Assembly (NCBI RefSeq): GCF_003815915.1
Contig: NZ_CP033929.1
Span: 3,906,001 to 3,970,000 of the forward strand
Direction of reading: 5' to 3'
Length of the DNA: 64,000 nt
Origin: Chryseobacterium indoltheticum
GTDB taxonomy: Bacteria; Bacteroidota; Bacteroidia; Flavobacteriales; Weeksellaceae
The translations under genes were made by a program, and so were the position numbers. Under the pieces are notes generated by a model that worked only from the letters and a program-made list of their open reading frames with translations, had not been told where the DNA came from and did not search any database. This document shows positions 1 to 8,518 of this stretch, in pieces. Positions within the stretch are counted from its first letter, which is position 1. The number at the start of each line of letters is the position of its first letter.

Positions 1-78
1 GAAAAAGGATGGGAAGGAACCTCAAGTTCACGCTCTATAAAAGATATTATAAAATCTAATAAAGCAAAGCAGGAATAA
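1..78 (+). CDS. C-terminal end of a probable type II antitoxin (partial)
   Basis: Only the last 25 codons are inside the window. The frame is open from base 1 and stops at 76-78, where TAA shares one base with the ATG of the next gene (TAATG). The peptide is charged and ends in lysine-rich residues after a WEGTSSS stretch. The one-base overlap with a ParE-like toxin gene implies translational coupling, the usual layout of an antitoxin-toxin pair. The family (ParD-like or other) cannot be decided from this tail. Confidence 0.6.
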   Translation, partial: EKGWEGTSSSRSIKDIIKSNKAKQE

Positions 79-374
79 TGTCTGAGAAATTTTATATTTT
101 ATCAGAAGCTGCCGATCAGGATTTGGAGGACATTTTTAATTTTACATTAGATAAATTCGGATTTGATCAGGCAGAAAGATATCTACTTGAAATAGATTTG
201 GTTTTTCAGAATCTTATTGTACATCTGGAATTAGGCAAAAGACGAAATGAAATAAAAGAAAATTTGTACAGTTTTACAAAAGACAATCACGTTATTTTTT
301 ATCGAGTTTTAGACAATCACATTCGAATTGTTAGAATTCTCCACGGAAGTAGGGACATTCCAAACTATTTTTAA
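78..374 (+). CDS. ParE/RelE-family toxin of a type II toxin-antitoxin pair
   Basis: This 98-residue protein has the size and layout of the RelE/ParE fold. An N-terminal strand (FYILSEAADQDL) is followed by a helical region, a central KRRNEIKENLYSF segment, and a C-terminal strand ending in VRILHGSRDIPNYF, a typical ParE ending. Known relatives poison DNA gyrase (ParE) or cleave mRNA at the ribosome (RelE); the sequence alone does not say which. The ATG overlaps the stop codon of the upstream frame, which is presumably the antitoxin and would also repress the operon. The gene appears intact. Confidence 0.8.
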   Translation: MSEKFYILSEAADQDLEDIFNFTLDKFGFDQAERYLLEIDLVFQNLIVHLELGKRRNEIKENLYSFTKDNHVIFYRVLDNHIRIVRILHGSRDIPNYF

Positions 375-472
375 TTTAAATCATTAAATATTTATAGGAA
401 ATTCTTCCTTCGTCAGAGTGACCAAAATTTTATAAAATCAATTTTCAAATCTCACATCTTCAAATTAAAAAA

Positions 473-1231
473 ATGACCACTCTACTCTACGATGGCAGTT
501 TCGACGGACTTTTTACTGCAATATTTGAGGTTTTCGAATATCGTTATAAAGATGTGGAAATTTTTAGCAAAGAGAATTTTCAACAGGAAAATATGTTTGC
601 AGAAATTCATGAAGTGATTACACAGCAGGAAAAATCTGAAAGAGTTTTAAACAAATTAGAACAAACCATCGAAAAATCAGGAATTAATCAATTACTGAAA
701 GTTTTTTTGTCGGAAGATCAGGAAATGGAAAAGCTGATTTTATCTGCTGTACAACAATCTATCAAACATCCCGGAGAAAATATTTTGCAAAATTTTGCGG
801 ATGAAGACATCCTTAAAATCTCAAAAATATGCAAATCGGTAAGCCGAGAAAGACATCGAATGACTGCTTTTGTACGTTTTGAAAAAATGCAGGACGACAT
901 CTATTTTGCAAAAATAGATCCTGATTTTAATGTTCTGCCTTTAATAAGAAAACATTTTAAAGATCGTTACGCCGATCAAAAATGGATGATTTATGATTTA
1001 CGAAGACATTACGGTTTGTTGTATGATTTAGAAAACTGTGAATTCTTTTATCCTGATGAAAAGTTAGATTTAAACCAATATCAGCAAAAATTTCACGAAG
1101 AAGAAAAGAAATATCAGACGCTTTGGCAAAGTTATTTTACCAAAACCAATATTAAAGAAAGGAAAAATACAAAATTGCACATCCAGCACGTTCCAAAAAG
1201 ATATCGGAAATATTTGACGGAAAAATGGTAA
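473..1231 (+). CDS. DUF4130 / TIGR03915-type putative DNA-metabolism protein
   Basis: The 252-residue protein starts with TTLLYDGSFDGLFTAIFEVF and ends with HVPKRYRKYLTEKW. Both ends are hallmarks of the family often annotated as a putative DNA metabolism protein (DUF4130). Relatives usually sit beside a radical-SAM partner predicted to act in DNA modification or repair, and some resemble uracil-DNA glycosylases in part. No radical-SAM partner is next to it here, since the toxin pair is upstream and a convergent acetyltransferase is downstream. The biochemical function is unproven. The ATG follows an AT-rich stretch without a Shine-Dalgarno box. Confidence 0.75.
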   Translation: MTTLLYDGSFDGLFTAIFEVFEYRYKDVEIFSKENFQQENMFAEIHEVITQQEKSERVLNKLEQTIEKSGINQLLKVFLSEDQEMEKLILSAVQQSIKHPGENILQNFADEDILKISKICKSVSRERHRMTAFVRFEKMQDDIYFAKIDPDFNVLPLIRKHFKDRYADQKWMIYDLRRHYGLLYDLENCEFFYPDEKLDLNQYQQKFHEEEKKYQTLWQSYFTKTNIKERKNTKLHIQHVPKRYRKYLTEKW

Positions 1232-1295
1232 AAAATACTATTCTTACTTAAAGATTGAACTCCTACTGAGTTCTAATTGAGAGTCTTATCATTAT

Positions 1296-1327
1296 CTACA
1301 AAGGTATCGCTCCTCCGAAGCTGTTCT
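1296..1327. repeat. Copy of a short dispersed palindromic repeat (CTACAAAGG…GCTCC…GAAGC)
   Basis: The stretch reads CTACAAAGGTATCGCTCC followed by TCCGAAGCTGTTC. It matches the better copy at 24547-24579 (CTACAAAGGTGTCGCTCC, then TACGGAGCTTAATC). The core GCTCC-n-GGAGC can fold as a small hairpin. It lies in the gap between convergent genes. Confidence 0.55.
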
Positions 1328-1370
1328 TGGGAAATGGTAAATAAGTTTTACTAAAGTCAAATTTGACTTA

Positions 1371-1398
1371 CAAAAGAAAAGCCGGGCTAAAGCCCGAC
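1371..1398 (-). terminator. Rho-independent terminator of the hutH-acetyltransferase operon
   Basis: On the minus strand GTCGGGC, a four-base loop and GCCCGGC form a seven-pair GC-rich stem (one G-U pair) followed by TTTTCTTTTG. It lies 15 bases past the stop codon of the acetyltransferase gene. Confidence 0.85.
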
Positions 1399-1412
1399 TT
1401 TATCGATATTTT

Positions 1413-1859
1413 TCATAAAATTTTCTCGAAACAAATGCTGTTTTCAATTCCTGCGTATTGTCCGTAATTTGGAATAATGGCATAACCACATTTTTTATAA
1501 AGAGCAACTGCTTCTGTTTGCTTTTTGCCAGTTTCTAAAACTGTTTTTTCATAGCCCAATTCTTTTGTCCAGATTTCCAGTTCTTTTAAAACTGTTCTTG
1601 CAAAGCCTTTTCCACGATTATTAGGAATCGTAAACATTCTTTTTACTTCCATTGTATTATCGTAAATGGCTTTTATTGCTCCGCAAGCCACTGGTTTATC
1701 ATCTTCAAAAATTACAATACAGTTTTTCAGCAGATCAATTTTATTATACTGGTCGTAAAAAGCATGATCTTCGCCATCTATTTCTGCAAGATAAGCATCT
1801 AGTTTTTTGACGAGATTTTGAAAATCGTTATTTTCTGAAGTTGTTCTGAGGATTTGCAT
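1413..1859 (-). CDS. GNAT-family N-acetyltransferase
   Basis: This 148-residue protein has the GNAT acetyl-CoA-binding signature near residues 90-105 (RMFTIPNNRGKGFARTVL, a variant of the R/Q-x-x-G-x-G/A loop). It is followed by LELGYEKTVLETGKKQTEAVALYKKCGY-type helices, where AVALYKKCGY is the usual final motif. The fold transfers an acetyl group from acetyl-CoA to an amine; the acceptor is unknown. It starts 35 bases after the stop of hutH on the same strand with a terminator only after it, so the two are probably co-transcribed. That does not prove a role in histidine breakdown. Confidence 0.85.
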   Translation of the reverse strand: MQILRTTSENNDFQNLVKKLDAYLAEIDGEDHAFYDQYNKIDLLKNCIVIFEDDKPVACGAIKAIYDNTMEVKRMFTIPNNRGKGFARTVLKELEIWTKELGYEKTVLETGKKQTEAVALYKKCGYAIIPNYGQYAGIENSICFEKIL

Positions 1860-1894
1860 TTTATTCGGATATAAGTTTTTTTAGCAGATTTAAT

Positions 1895-3385
1895 TTAAAA
1901 ATTCACCACAAATTTTCTTTCATTAATCAACTCAGCAATCGCCAACATATCTTTTCCTATCAAACGGTCATCTTCAAGTTTATCAACTTTTGTACGAAGA
2001 ATTGCGAAGTTCTCTTCAATTATTTTTGAACATTTTGCAGGTCTTCTGAATTCTAAACCTTGCGCCGCAAACATTAATTCAACGGCCAAAATATTGACCA
2101 AATTCCCAAGAACCTGATTGAATTTTCGTCCTGAAATACTTCCCATCGAAACGTGATCCTCCTGCCCCAAACTTGTTGGAATAGAATCTGCAGATGCCGG
2201 AAAACAAAGCGTTTTATTCTCAGTCACCAAAGCTGCAGAAGTATATTGCGGAATCATAAATCCTGAGTTCAAACCTGAGCTTTCCGTCAATAATCTTGGT
2301 AAACCGTATTTCCCTTCCAATAATAAATAACTTCTTCTGTCTGAAATGTTTCCTAATTCAGCTACTGCCAACGTTGCATAATCTAAAGGCATTGCCATCA
2401 ATTGTCCGTGGAAGTTTCCTCCTGAAATAGATTCTTCAGCGCTTAACACAATCGGATTATCGGTAACAGAATTTAATTCCGTTTCAGCCATTATTTTAAG
2501 ATGTTCAAAAGCATTTCGACTTGCACCGTGGACTTGCGGAACGCATCTCATAGAATAAGGATCCTGTACTCTTTCGCATTCTTCGTGAGCTAGTAAGTTT
2601 TCAGAATTCTTTAAAAATTTCAGCATTCTCGCCGCTACTTTTTTGCTTCCTTCAAACGGTCTGATGTCGTGAAGTTCTTTTTTAAACGGACTTGCAGAAC
2701 CTCTATATGCTTCAAGACTCATCGCTGCAGTCATATCCGCTAAGTCTAATAAATATTCAAATTTCTCTAAACCTTTTATCGCATGAGCTAGAATAAACTG
2801 AGTTCCGTTGATTAATCCTAAACCTTCTTTTGGTCCTAAAACTAAAGGCTCAAGATTATTTTTTTCTAAAACTTCATCGGTTTCGAAAATCTCATTTCCT
2901 ACCCAAACCTGTCCGAGGCCTAAAAGTGGTAACACCAAATGTGAAAGTGGCGCCAAATCACCTGAAGCTCCTACAGAACCCTGTTCCGGAACTACAGGAA
3001 TGATATCTTTCTCAAGCATCACAATAAATCTTTCGATCACTTCCAGAGAAACTCCTGAAAACCCCTTAGACAAAGCATGAACTTTCGAAATCATCATGAT
3101 TTTTGAAAATTCTTTGTGAATAGGCTTTCCCACTCCTACTGCATGAGAAATAATTAAATTATACTGAAGTTGAGCTGTTTCATCAGCCGAAATTTTAGTA
3201 TCACAAAGAGGTCCAAAGCCGGTATTAATACCATACACACAACGATCTGACTCTACAATCTGTTTTACATTATTCTGAGATTTAATAATCTGCTCCTTCG
3301 CTTCTTTACTTAATTGAGCTTTATTTGGGTCTTTACAGATTTCCAAAACATCATGAAAACTGAAAGTATCTATACCGTATATCAT
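1895..3385 (-). CDS. hutH: Histidine ammonia-lyase
   Basis: HutH removes ammonia from L-histidine to give trans-urocanate, the first step of histidine degradation in the cytoplasm. The 496-residue length fits the family. Residues 136-148 read GSVGASGDLAPLS; Ala140-Ser141-Gly142 cyclise to the MIO electrophile. YGINTGFG near 51-58 and the later LGQEDHVSMGS region also match the aromatic ammonia-lyase family. The rest of the hut pathway (hutU, hutI, hutG) is not in the window. Tyrosine or phenylalanine ammonia-lyases share the MIO motif, but the overall sequence fits HutH better. It heads a probable two-gene operon with the acetyltransferase. Confidence 0.92.
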   Translation of the reverse strand: MIYGIDTFSFHDVLEICKDPNKAQLSKEAKEQIIKSQNNVKQIVESDRCVYGINTGFGPLCDTKISADETAQLQYNLIISHAVGVGKPIHKEFSKIMMISKVHALSKGFSGVSLEVIERFIVMLEKDIIPVVPEQGSVGASGDLAPLSHLVLPLLGLGQVWVGNEIFETDEVLEKNNLEPLVLGPKEGLGLINGTQFILAHAIKGLEKFEYLLDLADMTAAMSLEAYRGSASPFKKELHDIRPFEGSKKVAARMLKFLKNSENLLAHEECERVQDPYSMRCVPQVHGASRNAFEHLKIMAETELNSVTDNPIVLSAEESISGGNFHGQLMAMPLDYATLAVAELGNISDRRSYLLLEGKYGLPRLLTESSGLNSGFMIPQYTSAALVTENKTLCFPASADSIPTSLGQEDHVSMGSISGRKFNQVLGNLVNILAVELMFAAQGLEFRRPAKCSKIIEENFAILRTKVDKLEDDRLIGKDMLAIAELINERKFVVNF

Positions 3386-3568
3386 TTCAAAAAATTTGTT
3401 TAAAAATACACATTTTGAAGCATACCGAAAAAGCTGATTAAAGATAAAGTGCGGTATTCTTAAACAATACCAGCTTTTAACTATTATAAAAACACTTTAA
3501 CCCAAAAATATTTTAACAAATCATCAAATATTTAGTTATTTTTACTGCATTAATTTAAACTAATATCT

Positions 3569-4333
3569 ATGAAATTTAAAGCTCTATTACTGGCACTTTC
3601 TTTATCAAGTGCATTTTCATTTGCCCAGGAAAAGGTGAAATATTCTAAGGAGGACATCAAAAAAATGGAAACGTATTTATTCAATGAAGGATTTAATATT
3701 CCATCTCCAAAGAAAATATCTACCATTATCATGAAAGATGGTACTATAAACAAGGGATATTGCAGCAAAGTTGATTCTAAAAGAGGACAGATTTACGAAA
3801 TTGCAATTAAAGACAGCGCCACAAAAAAGCAAATAACTTTTAATGCTGAAAATGTAAGTGAAATGTACATTTACCCAAGTAATGCTGAAAAAATTGCAAA
3901 AGTTGGAAAATATTTTGGAAACATCCGAAATTTCGGAACTAAAAAATTGACAAAAAACACAACTGCTGAAAGCATTCACTTCATCAATCAAACTGTTTCT
4001 TTAAAGAACAAAAAAGATGACAAAGAATTTTTGATGCAGCTCATTAATCCTGAATTCAATGACATCATCTCTGTTTATTACGATCCGAGAGCAAAAGAAA
4101 CCGGTGGTTTTTCAGTTGGCGGTTCACCTCAATTGGGTGGCGGTGTTATTAAATCTTACTATGTAAAAAAAGGCGATAAAATAATGTGGCTACACAAAGA
4201 TGATTTTGAAGACAACTATGATTTCTTATTTGGGGACAATGCAGAATTCGTGAAAAAATACCCCAAAAAATCTGTAGAATGGGATTATTTCAGCTTTTTG
4301 GTAAGTCAATACACTGAAATGACAAACGGATAA
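3569..4333 (+). CDS. Exported protein of unknown function
   Basis: The protein is 254 residues long with a clear signal peptide (MKFKALLLALSLSSAFSFAQ, cleavage likely after FAQ). The mature part is lysine-rich and mixed alpha/beta, with a glycine-rich patch (GGFSVGGSPQLGGG) near residue 180. I recognise no family or catalytic motif. It stands alone between the divergent hutH and the downstream uvrC and has its own terminator. It is probably periplasmic or outer-membrane associated; this is inference from the signal peptide only. Confidence 0.7.
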   Translation: MKFKALLLALSLSSAFSFAQEKVKYSKEDIKKMETYLFNEGFNIPSPKKISTIIMKDGTINKGYCSKVDSKRGQIYEIAIKDSATKKQITFNAENVSEMYIYPSNAEKIAKVGKYFGNIRNFGTKKLTKNTTAESIHFINQTVSLKNKKDDKEFLMQLINPEFNDIISVYYDPRAKETGGFSVGGSPQLGGGVIKSYYVKKGDKIMWLHKDDFEDNYDFLFGDNAEFVKKYPKKSVEWDYFSFLVSQYTEMTNG

Positions 4334-4354
4334 AATAATTTAACAATAAATCTG

Positions 4355-4381
4355 AAGCTGTAGAAATTCTACAGCTTTTTT
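4355..4381 (+). terminator. Rho-independent terminator after the exported protein gene
   Basis: AAGCTGTAG, a five-base loop and CTACAGCTT form a nine-pair stem followed by TTTTTGTTG. It ends the gene stopping at 4333 and lies 40 bases before the uvrC start. Confidence 0.9.
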
Positions 4382-4420
4382 GTTGTTTTCAAATACATTC
4401 AGAATGCTTAATTTTGTGTT

Positions 4421-6214
4421 ATGAATCCGTCTTTAGAATTACAACTTAAAACTTTACCTTCCGAACCTGGCGTTTATCGATATTATGATAAAAACGAAAA
4501 TCTGCTGTATGTAGGAAAGGCAAAAAATCTAAAGAAAAGAGTACTTTCTTATTTCAACAAAACGCTTTCCGGTTACCGTACCAGAATTATGGTCGGAAAA
4601 ATAAACCGTCTTGAAACCACCATTGTAAACAGTGAATATGACGCACTTTTATTAGAAAATAATCTGATTAAAGAACATCAGCCTTTCTACAATGTGATGT
4701 TGAAAGATGATAAAACGTATCCCTGGATTTGCATTAAGAATGAAGATTTTCCTAGAATTTTTCTCACAAGAAATAAAATAAAAGATGGCTCAGAATATTT
4801 CGGACCTTACGCAAAAGTACGTCCTGCAAAGATTTTATTGGATACGATTAAGCATATCTATAAACTCCGTACCTGTAATTTAAATTTAGCTCCAAAAAAA
4901 ATTGAGGAAGGAAAATACAAAGTCTGCCTTGAGTTTCATATTAAAAACTGTGAAGGACCGTGTGAAGATCTGGAAAGCAAAGAAGATTATGACCAAAAAA
5001 TAGATGCGATTCGCGGGATTGTAAAGGGTGATTTCCGAAAAGCAAAAGAATATCTCATCAATCAAATGACGAAATATGCATCTAATCTACAGTTTGAGAA
5101 TGCTCAAATTATTAAAGAAAGACTTGATATTCTGGAGGATTATCAGGTAAAACATACGGTCGTAAATCCGGATATTGATGATGTAGATGTTTTTGGAATG
5201 ACGAGTGATGAAACGGCGGCTTACGTTAATTATTTCAAGATTAGAAACGGGAATATTATTCAGAGTTTTACGACAGAAATAAAAAAAATGCTTGAAGAAA
5301 GTGATGAAGAAATCATGGAAGAAGCATTGATTGAAATCCGCCAAAAATTTGATTCTGATTCTAAAGAAGTGTTGCTTCCGTTTCACTTAACCGTTGAAAT
5401 CCCTAATGTAAAACTGATTGTTCCGAAGGTTGGAGACAAAAAAAGAATTGTAGAACTTTCAGAAAAAAATGCTAAAGAATACAGAATTGAAAAACTGAAA
5501 CAGGTACAGATTGTAGATCCCGAAAGACATTCTAACAGAATTATGGCAGAAATGCAAAAACTCCTGAGGATGCCCGTCGAGCCGAGACATATCGAAGGTT
5601 TTGATAACTCTAATATTCAGGGAACCAATCCGGTTTCGGCATGTGTTGTTTTCAAAAACGGGAAGGCAAGCAAAGCAGATTACAGAATCTTCCATCCTAA
5701 AACAGTTACGGGTCCTGATGATTATAAGACGATGGAAGAAGTGATTTTCAGACGCTACAAAAGAATGCTGGATGAAGGAGAAAGTTTACCTCAATTAATT
5801 TTGATTGATGGTGGAAAAGGGCAACTATCTTCCGCAGTAAAAAGTTTAAAACTTCTTGGTCTTTACGGAAAAATTACCATTGTGGGAATTGCCAAAAGAT
5901 TGGAAGAAATTTTCTTTCCCGAAGATCCTATTCCGTTGTATCTCGATAAAAAGTCTGAAACGCTTAAAATTTTACAACAAGTACGTGACGAAGCGCACCG
6001 TTTTGGGGTAAGACATCATAGAACAAGACGAACCAATTCTACGATAAAATCTGAGCTTGAGGAAATTCCGGGCGTTGGTGAAAAAACAATTGAATTGCTT
6101 TTATCTAAATTGAAATCAGTTAAAAGAATAAAAGAAGCCAACCTTGAAACTTTAGAGGAAATTTTAGGAAAATCTAAGGCAAAAATACTCTGGGAATTTT
6201 TCAATGCCGGATAA
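4421..6214 (+). CDS. uvrC: Excinuclease ABC subunit C
   Basis: UvrC makes both incisions around a DNA lesion after UvrA/UvrB have loaded at it. The 597-residue protein has the whole architecture: an N-terminal GIY-YIG nuclease (GVYRYYDKNENLLYVGKAK, about residues 17-35), a UVR domain that binds UvrB (ASNLQFENAQIIKERL, about 222-240), the C-terminal RNase H-like nuclease (FDNSNIQGTNPVSACV, about 393-410), and a helix-hairpin-helix (EEIPGVGEKTIELLL) near 545. A TAATTTTG element (4409-4416) lies only four bases before the ATG, so the mRNA may be nearly leaderless. The gene is followed by a bidirectional terminator. Confidence 0.96.
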   Translation: MNPSLELQLKTLPSEPGVYRYYDKNENLLYVGKAKNLKKRVLSYFNKTLSGYRTRIMVGKINRLETTIVNSEYDALLLENNLIKEHQPFYNVMLKDDKTYPWICIKNEDFPRIFLTRNKIKDGSEYFGPYAKVRPAKILLDTIKHIYKLRTCNLNLAPKKIEEGKYKVCLEFHIKNCEGPCEDLESKEDYDQKIDAIRGIVKGDFRKAKEYLINQMTKYASNLQFENAQIIKERLDILEDYQVKHTVVNPDIDDVDVFGMTSDETAAYVNYFKIRNGNIIQSFTTEIKKMLEESDEEIMEEALIEIRQKFDSDSKEVLLPFHLTVEIPNVKLIVPKVGDKKRIVELSEKNAKEYRIEKLKQVQIVDPERHSNRIMAEMQKLLRMPVEPRHIEGFDNSNIQGTNPVSACVVFKNGKASKADYRIFHPKTVTGPDDYKTMEEVIFRRYKRMLDEGESLPQLILIDGGKGQLSSAVKSLKLLGLYGKITIVGIAKRLEEIFFPEDPIPLYLDKKSETLKILQQVRDEAHRFGVRHHRTRRTNSTIKSELEEIPGVGEKTIELLLSKLKSVKRIKEANLETLEEILGKSKAKILWEFFNAG

Positions 6215-6220
6215 AATAAA

Positions 6221-6247
6221 AAACTCTTATCGATGATAAGAGTTTTT
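6221..6247. terminator. Bidirectional terminator between uvrC and the anti-sigma gene
   Basis: AAACTCTTATC, GAT loop and GATAAGAGTTT form an 11-pair stem. There is a T run on the plus side (TTTTTC) and a matching run on the minus side, so it can serve both convergent genes. Confidence 0.9.
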
Positions 6248-6269
6248 CAATTATTGTTCAAGGGAATTT

Positions 6270-7097
6270 TTAAACTCCTCCCATTACATACATATTTTCC
6301 ATTGTAGGAATCTCGCTTCCACCTTCTTTTTCCAGAGTAATGGCAAACGCCTGTGCGCTTGGAATGTTGGCTAAAGCTATCTTTGCATCTTTGTCGTCTG
6401 TATACATTCCGGCGCTTACCGGTTTTCCGTCTGCAATTGCCCACAATTGGTATTGCATTCCTTCCGGTGCTTTTGGCAAACTATTTGCGGTTAGATAAAC
6501 ATCTTTTGAAGTTTTATCCCAATATACGACAGCGTTGGATTCGGGATGTTTTTCAACACCCGCCAAAACAATTTTAAGCATGTTCGGGTTTGAGGTAATC
6601 TTCAATTTTTGCTCAAGATTTTGCATCGCAAGGTTTTGAGATTGCTTATCAGATTTCAAAACAGCTAATTCGTTTTTCATTTCGTTTTGGCTGCTCATCC
6701 AATACAGGTTGGCTCCAACACTTACTAAAAATAAAACAGTGGCTGCTACGGCAAAATTTTTCCAGCCGTTACTTTTTTCTATCTTCCTTTCCTGTGTTTT
6801 TATCTGTTGAGTCTCCAACTTTGGTTCAACATTATTTAAAGGAATTACAGGTTTTTCATCTTCAACATTTTGTTCAAGTTGAATTTTATCCCAAATTTTT
6901 GATTTTAAGTCATTGGGCGGTGTCACTGCCTGCGCTGTTGCAAGCAATTCAAAAGTGTTTTGCGCTTCTTCATAAGCGGCTTTCACTTCAGCATTATTCT
7001 TCATCACACACTCCAAAATTCCCGCTTCCTCTGGAGAAGCATGGCCTAGAATGTAAGATTCTAGAATTCCGGATGATATGTATTCTTTACTATCCAA
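6270..7097 (-). CDS. Anti-sigma factor, RskA-like (single transmembrane)
   Basis: The 275-residue protein begins DSKEYISSGILESYILGHAS, the usual start of Bacteroidetes anti-sigma factors. A cytoplasmic sigma-binding region is followed by one membrane helix near residues 113-133 (FAVAATVLFLVSVGANLYW), a short coiled coil, and an extracytoplasmic RskA-type domain (YWDKTSKDVYLTANSLP, MQYQLWAIADGKPVSAG). It would hold the ECF sigma factor encoded just upstream until a signal releases it. The start codon is TTG at 7095-7097, one base after the stop of the sigma gene. I prefer it because it gives the conserved N-terminus and no ATG is near. Confidence 0.88.
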   Translation of the reverse strand: MDSKEYISSGILESYILGHASPEEAGILECVMKNNAEVKAAYEEAQNTFELLATAQAVTPPNDLKSKIWDKIQLEQNVEDEKPVIPLNNVEPKLETQQIKTQERKIEKSNGWKNFAVAATVLFLVSVGANLYWMSSQNEMKNELAVLKSDKQSQNLAMQNLEQKLKITSNPNMLKIVLAGVEKHPESNAVVYWDKTSKDVYLTANSLPKAPEGMQYQLWAIADGKPVSAGMYTDDKDAKIALANIPSAQAFAITLEKEGGSEIPTMENMYVMGGV

Positions 7098-7098
7098 T

Positions 7099-7665
7099 TT
7101 ATTGATAATCTTTTAACAAGTCTTTTAATTTAAGTAATGCATTTCGCATTTTGGTCTTTACAGTGCCCAACGGCATATTCAGTTTTTCTGATATTTCACT
7201 CTGCGTGAATCCCTGATAATAAGCAAGATCAATAAGTTCCTGTTTATCAGACTCCAAACTTTCAAGCACTTTATTAAATCCAATAAAATCTGAATTATTG
7301 GTAGTTGTAAGTTCCGCATTCTCATATACGAAATCTGGAAGTGGTTGGTTTTTAAGTTGGTTTTGAAAACTTTTAGATTTAAGATAATCAATTGCTGTAT
7401 TTCTGGCAATATTAATCATCCAAGTATAAAATCTACCTTTCAAAGCATCATATTGATGAATGGAATTCCAGATTTTTACGAAAACATCCTGAATAATTTC
7501 CTCTGTATATTCTTTGGACTGAACAATTCTAAGGATTACACCATATAACGCACCAGAATAGTTATCATACAAATGATGAAAACCAGCTTCGTTTTTCTGT
7601 CTCAGCAAAACGATAAGTTCTTCTTCTGAATAGTTTGTTTTTATGGTGGATATTTTTCGTATCAA
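7099..7665 (-). CDS. ECF-type RNA polymerase sigma factor
   Basis: The 188-residue protein has sigma region 2 (FHHLYDNYSGALYGVILRI, then VQDVFVKIWNSIHQYDALKGRFYTWM-like sequence with NIARNTAIDYLRS-type residues) and region 4 with a helix-turn-helix (GFTQSEISEKLNMPLGTVKTKMRNALLKL). It directs RNA polymerase to a small regulon. The frame begins at a TTG codon (7663-7665), like its anti-sigma partner; no ATG lies at a sensible place. The pair is divergent from a fasciclin protein gene, and a shared GGTAACG box in the gap suggests autoregulation plus control of that neighbour. Confidence 0.9.
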   Translation of the reverse strand: MIRKISTIKTNYSEEELIVLLRQKNEAGFHHLYDNYSGALYGVILRIVQSKEYTEEIIQDVFVKIWNSIHQYDALKGRFYTWMINIARNTAIDYLKSKSFQNQLKNQPLPDFVYENAELTTTNNSDFIGFNKVLESLESDKQELIDLAYYQGFTQSEISEKLNMPLGTVKTKMRNALLKLKDLLKDYQ

Positions 7666-7741
7666 ATGTAATAAAATAAAGTAAATAATGAGAAAAAACT
7701 TTTAAAAATTTATTGTCATTAATAATTCAATTTAAAATAAT

Positions 7742-7816
7742 GCGTTACCGTTAATTTATGTTAAAATAAAAATTTTAAAATCTAAACCAATCTGCTCTTC
7801 GTAAATGATGGTAACG
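7742..7816. promoter_or_regulatory. Candidate divergent ECF-sigma promoter pair (GGTAACG boxes)
   Basis: GGTAACG occurs on the plus strand at 7810-7816, 46 bases before the fasciclin ATG. The same GGTAACG(C) occurs on the minus strand at 7743-7749, about 78 bases before the sigma gene. Each copy points toward its own gene and is followed by an AT-rich stretch. A shared -35-like element is what an autoregulated ECF factor with a linked target would show. The assignment is inference. Confidence 0.45.
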
Positions 7817-7861
7817 GCAGACAAAAACAACTCAATTAATAATATTTTAAAAATTAAAAAA

Positions 7862-8431
7862 ATGAACACAAGATCAAAAATCGCAGTATTCGGAATGGTA
7901 GCTTTATCATTTGCATTCAGTGGAAATGCAGCTGCACAGCAAATGAAAGAAAAAACAGTAATGGTAGGCGGAGCTGCAATGTATCCTTCAAAAAACATCG
8001 TTGAGAACGCAGTAAACTCTAAAGATCACAAAACTTTGGTCGCCGCAGTAAAAGCTGCAGGATTAGTTGAAACACTTCAAAGCGAAGGTCCTTTCACAGT
8101 ATTTGCGCCAACTGATGCAGCTTTTGCAAAATTACCTGCAGGAACTGTTGAGAATTTGGTAAAACCTGAGAATAAGGCAATGCTTACAAAAATTTTAACC
8201 TACCATGTTTTACCTGGAAAGTACAGCGCAAAACAAGTTTGGGCAGCGGTAAAAGCAGGAAATGGTAAAGCAATGATGAAAACGGTACAAGGCGAAGAGC
8301 TTACATTCTGGACAAAAGGAAAAAACTTATACGTTACCGATGCAAAGGGTAATAAGGCGAAAGTTACCATTGCAGACGTTAACCAATCAAATGGTGTAAT
8401 ACATGTAATTGATACGGTATTGATGCCTTAA
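7862..8431 (+). CDS. Exported fasciclin-domain protein
   Basis: An upstream in-frame ATG at 7805 exists. I choose the ATG at 7862 because it gives a proper signal peptide ([20 protein letters not shown], cleavage near NAAAQQ). The mature protein is one FAS1 domain: [15 protein letters not shown] (H1 box), [10 protein letters not shown] and the closing [13 protein letters not shown] (H2 box). FAS1 domains mediate adhesion or matrix contacts, and bacterial single-domain forms are common beside ECF sigma/anti-sigma pairs. The gene is divergent from such a pair here and is the best candidate target of that sigma factor. A strong terminator follows. Confidence 0.9.
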   Translation: MNTRSKIAVFGMVALSFAFSGNAAAQQMKEKTVMVGGAAMYPSKNIVENAVNSKDHKTLVAAVKAAGLVETLQSEGPFTVFAPTDAAFAKLPAGTVENLVKPENKAMLTKILTYHVLPGKYSAKQVWAAVKAGNGKAMMKTVQGEELTFWTKGKNLYVTDAKGNKAKVTIADVNQSNGVIHVIDTVLMP

Positions 8432-8458
8432 TTTTAGTTTTTATGGTTTATTTTAAGG

Positions 8459-8492
8459 AAGGCTTACCTGAAAATTCAGGTAAGCCTTTTTT
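8459..8492. terminator. Strong bidirectional terminator after the fasciclin gene
   Basis: AAGGCTTACCTGAA and TTCAGGTAAGCCTT form a 14-pair stem with a two-base loop, followed by TTTTTTATG. It separates the plus-strand fasciclin gene from the convergent ELWxxDGT gene. Confidence 0.93.
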
Positions 8493-8518
8493 ATGTTTAA
8501 TTCTAAATTTAACAATCT

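Noticed and set aside
3386..3568. A riboswitch or operator between hutH and the exported protein gene
   Set aside because: The region is AT-rich without a stable hairpin pair or a recognisable motif on either strand.
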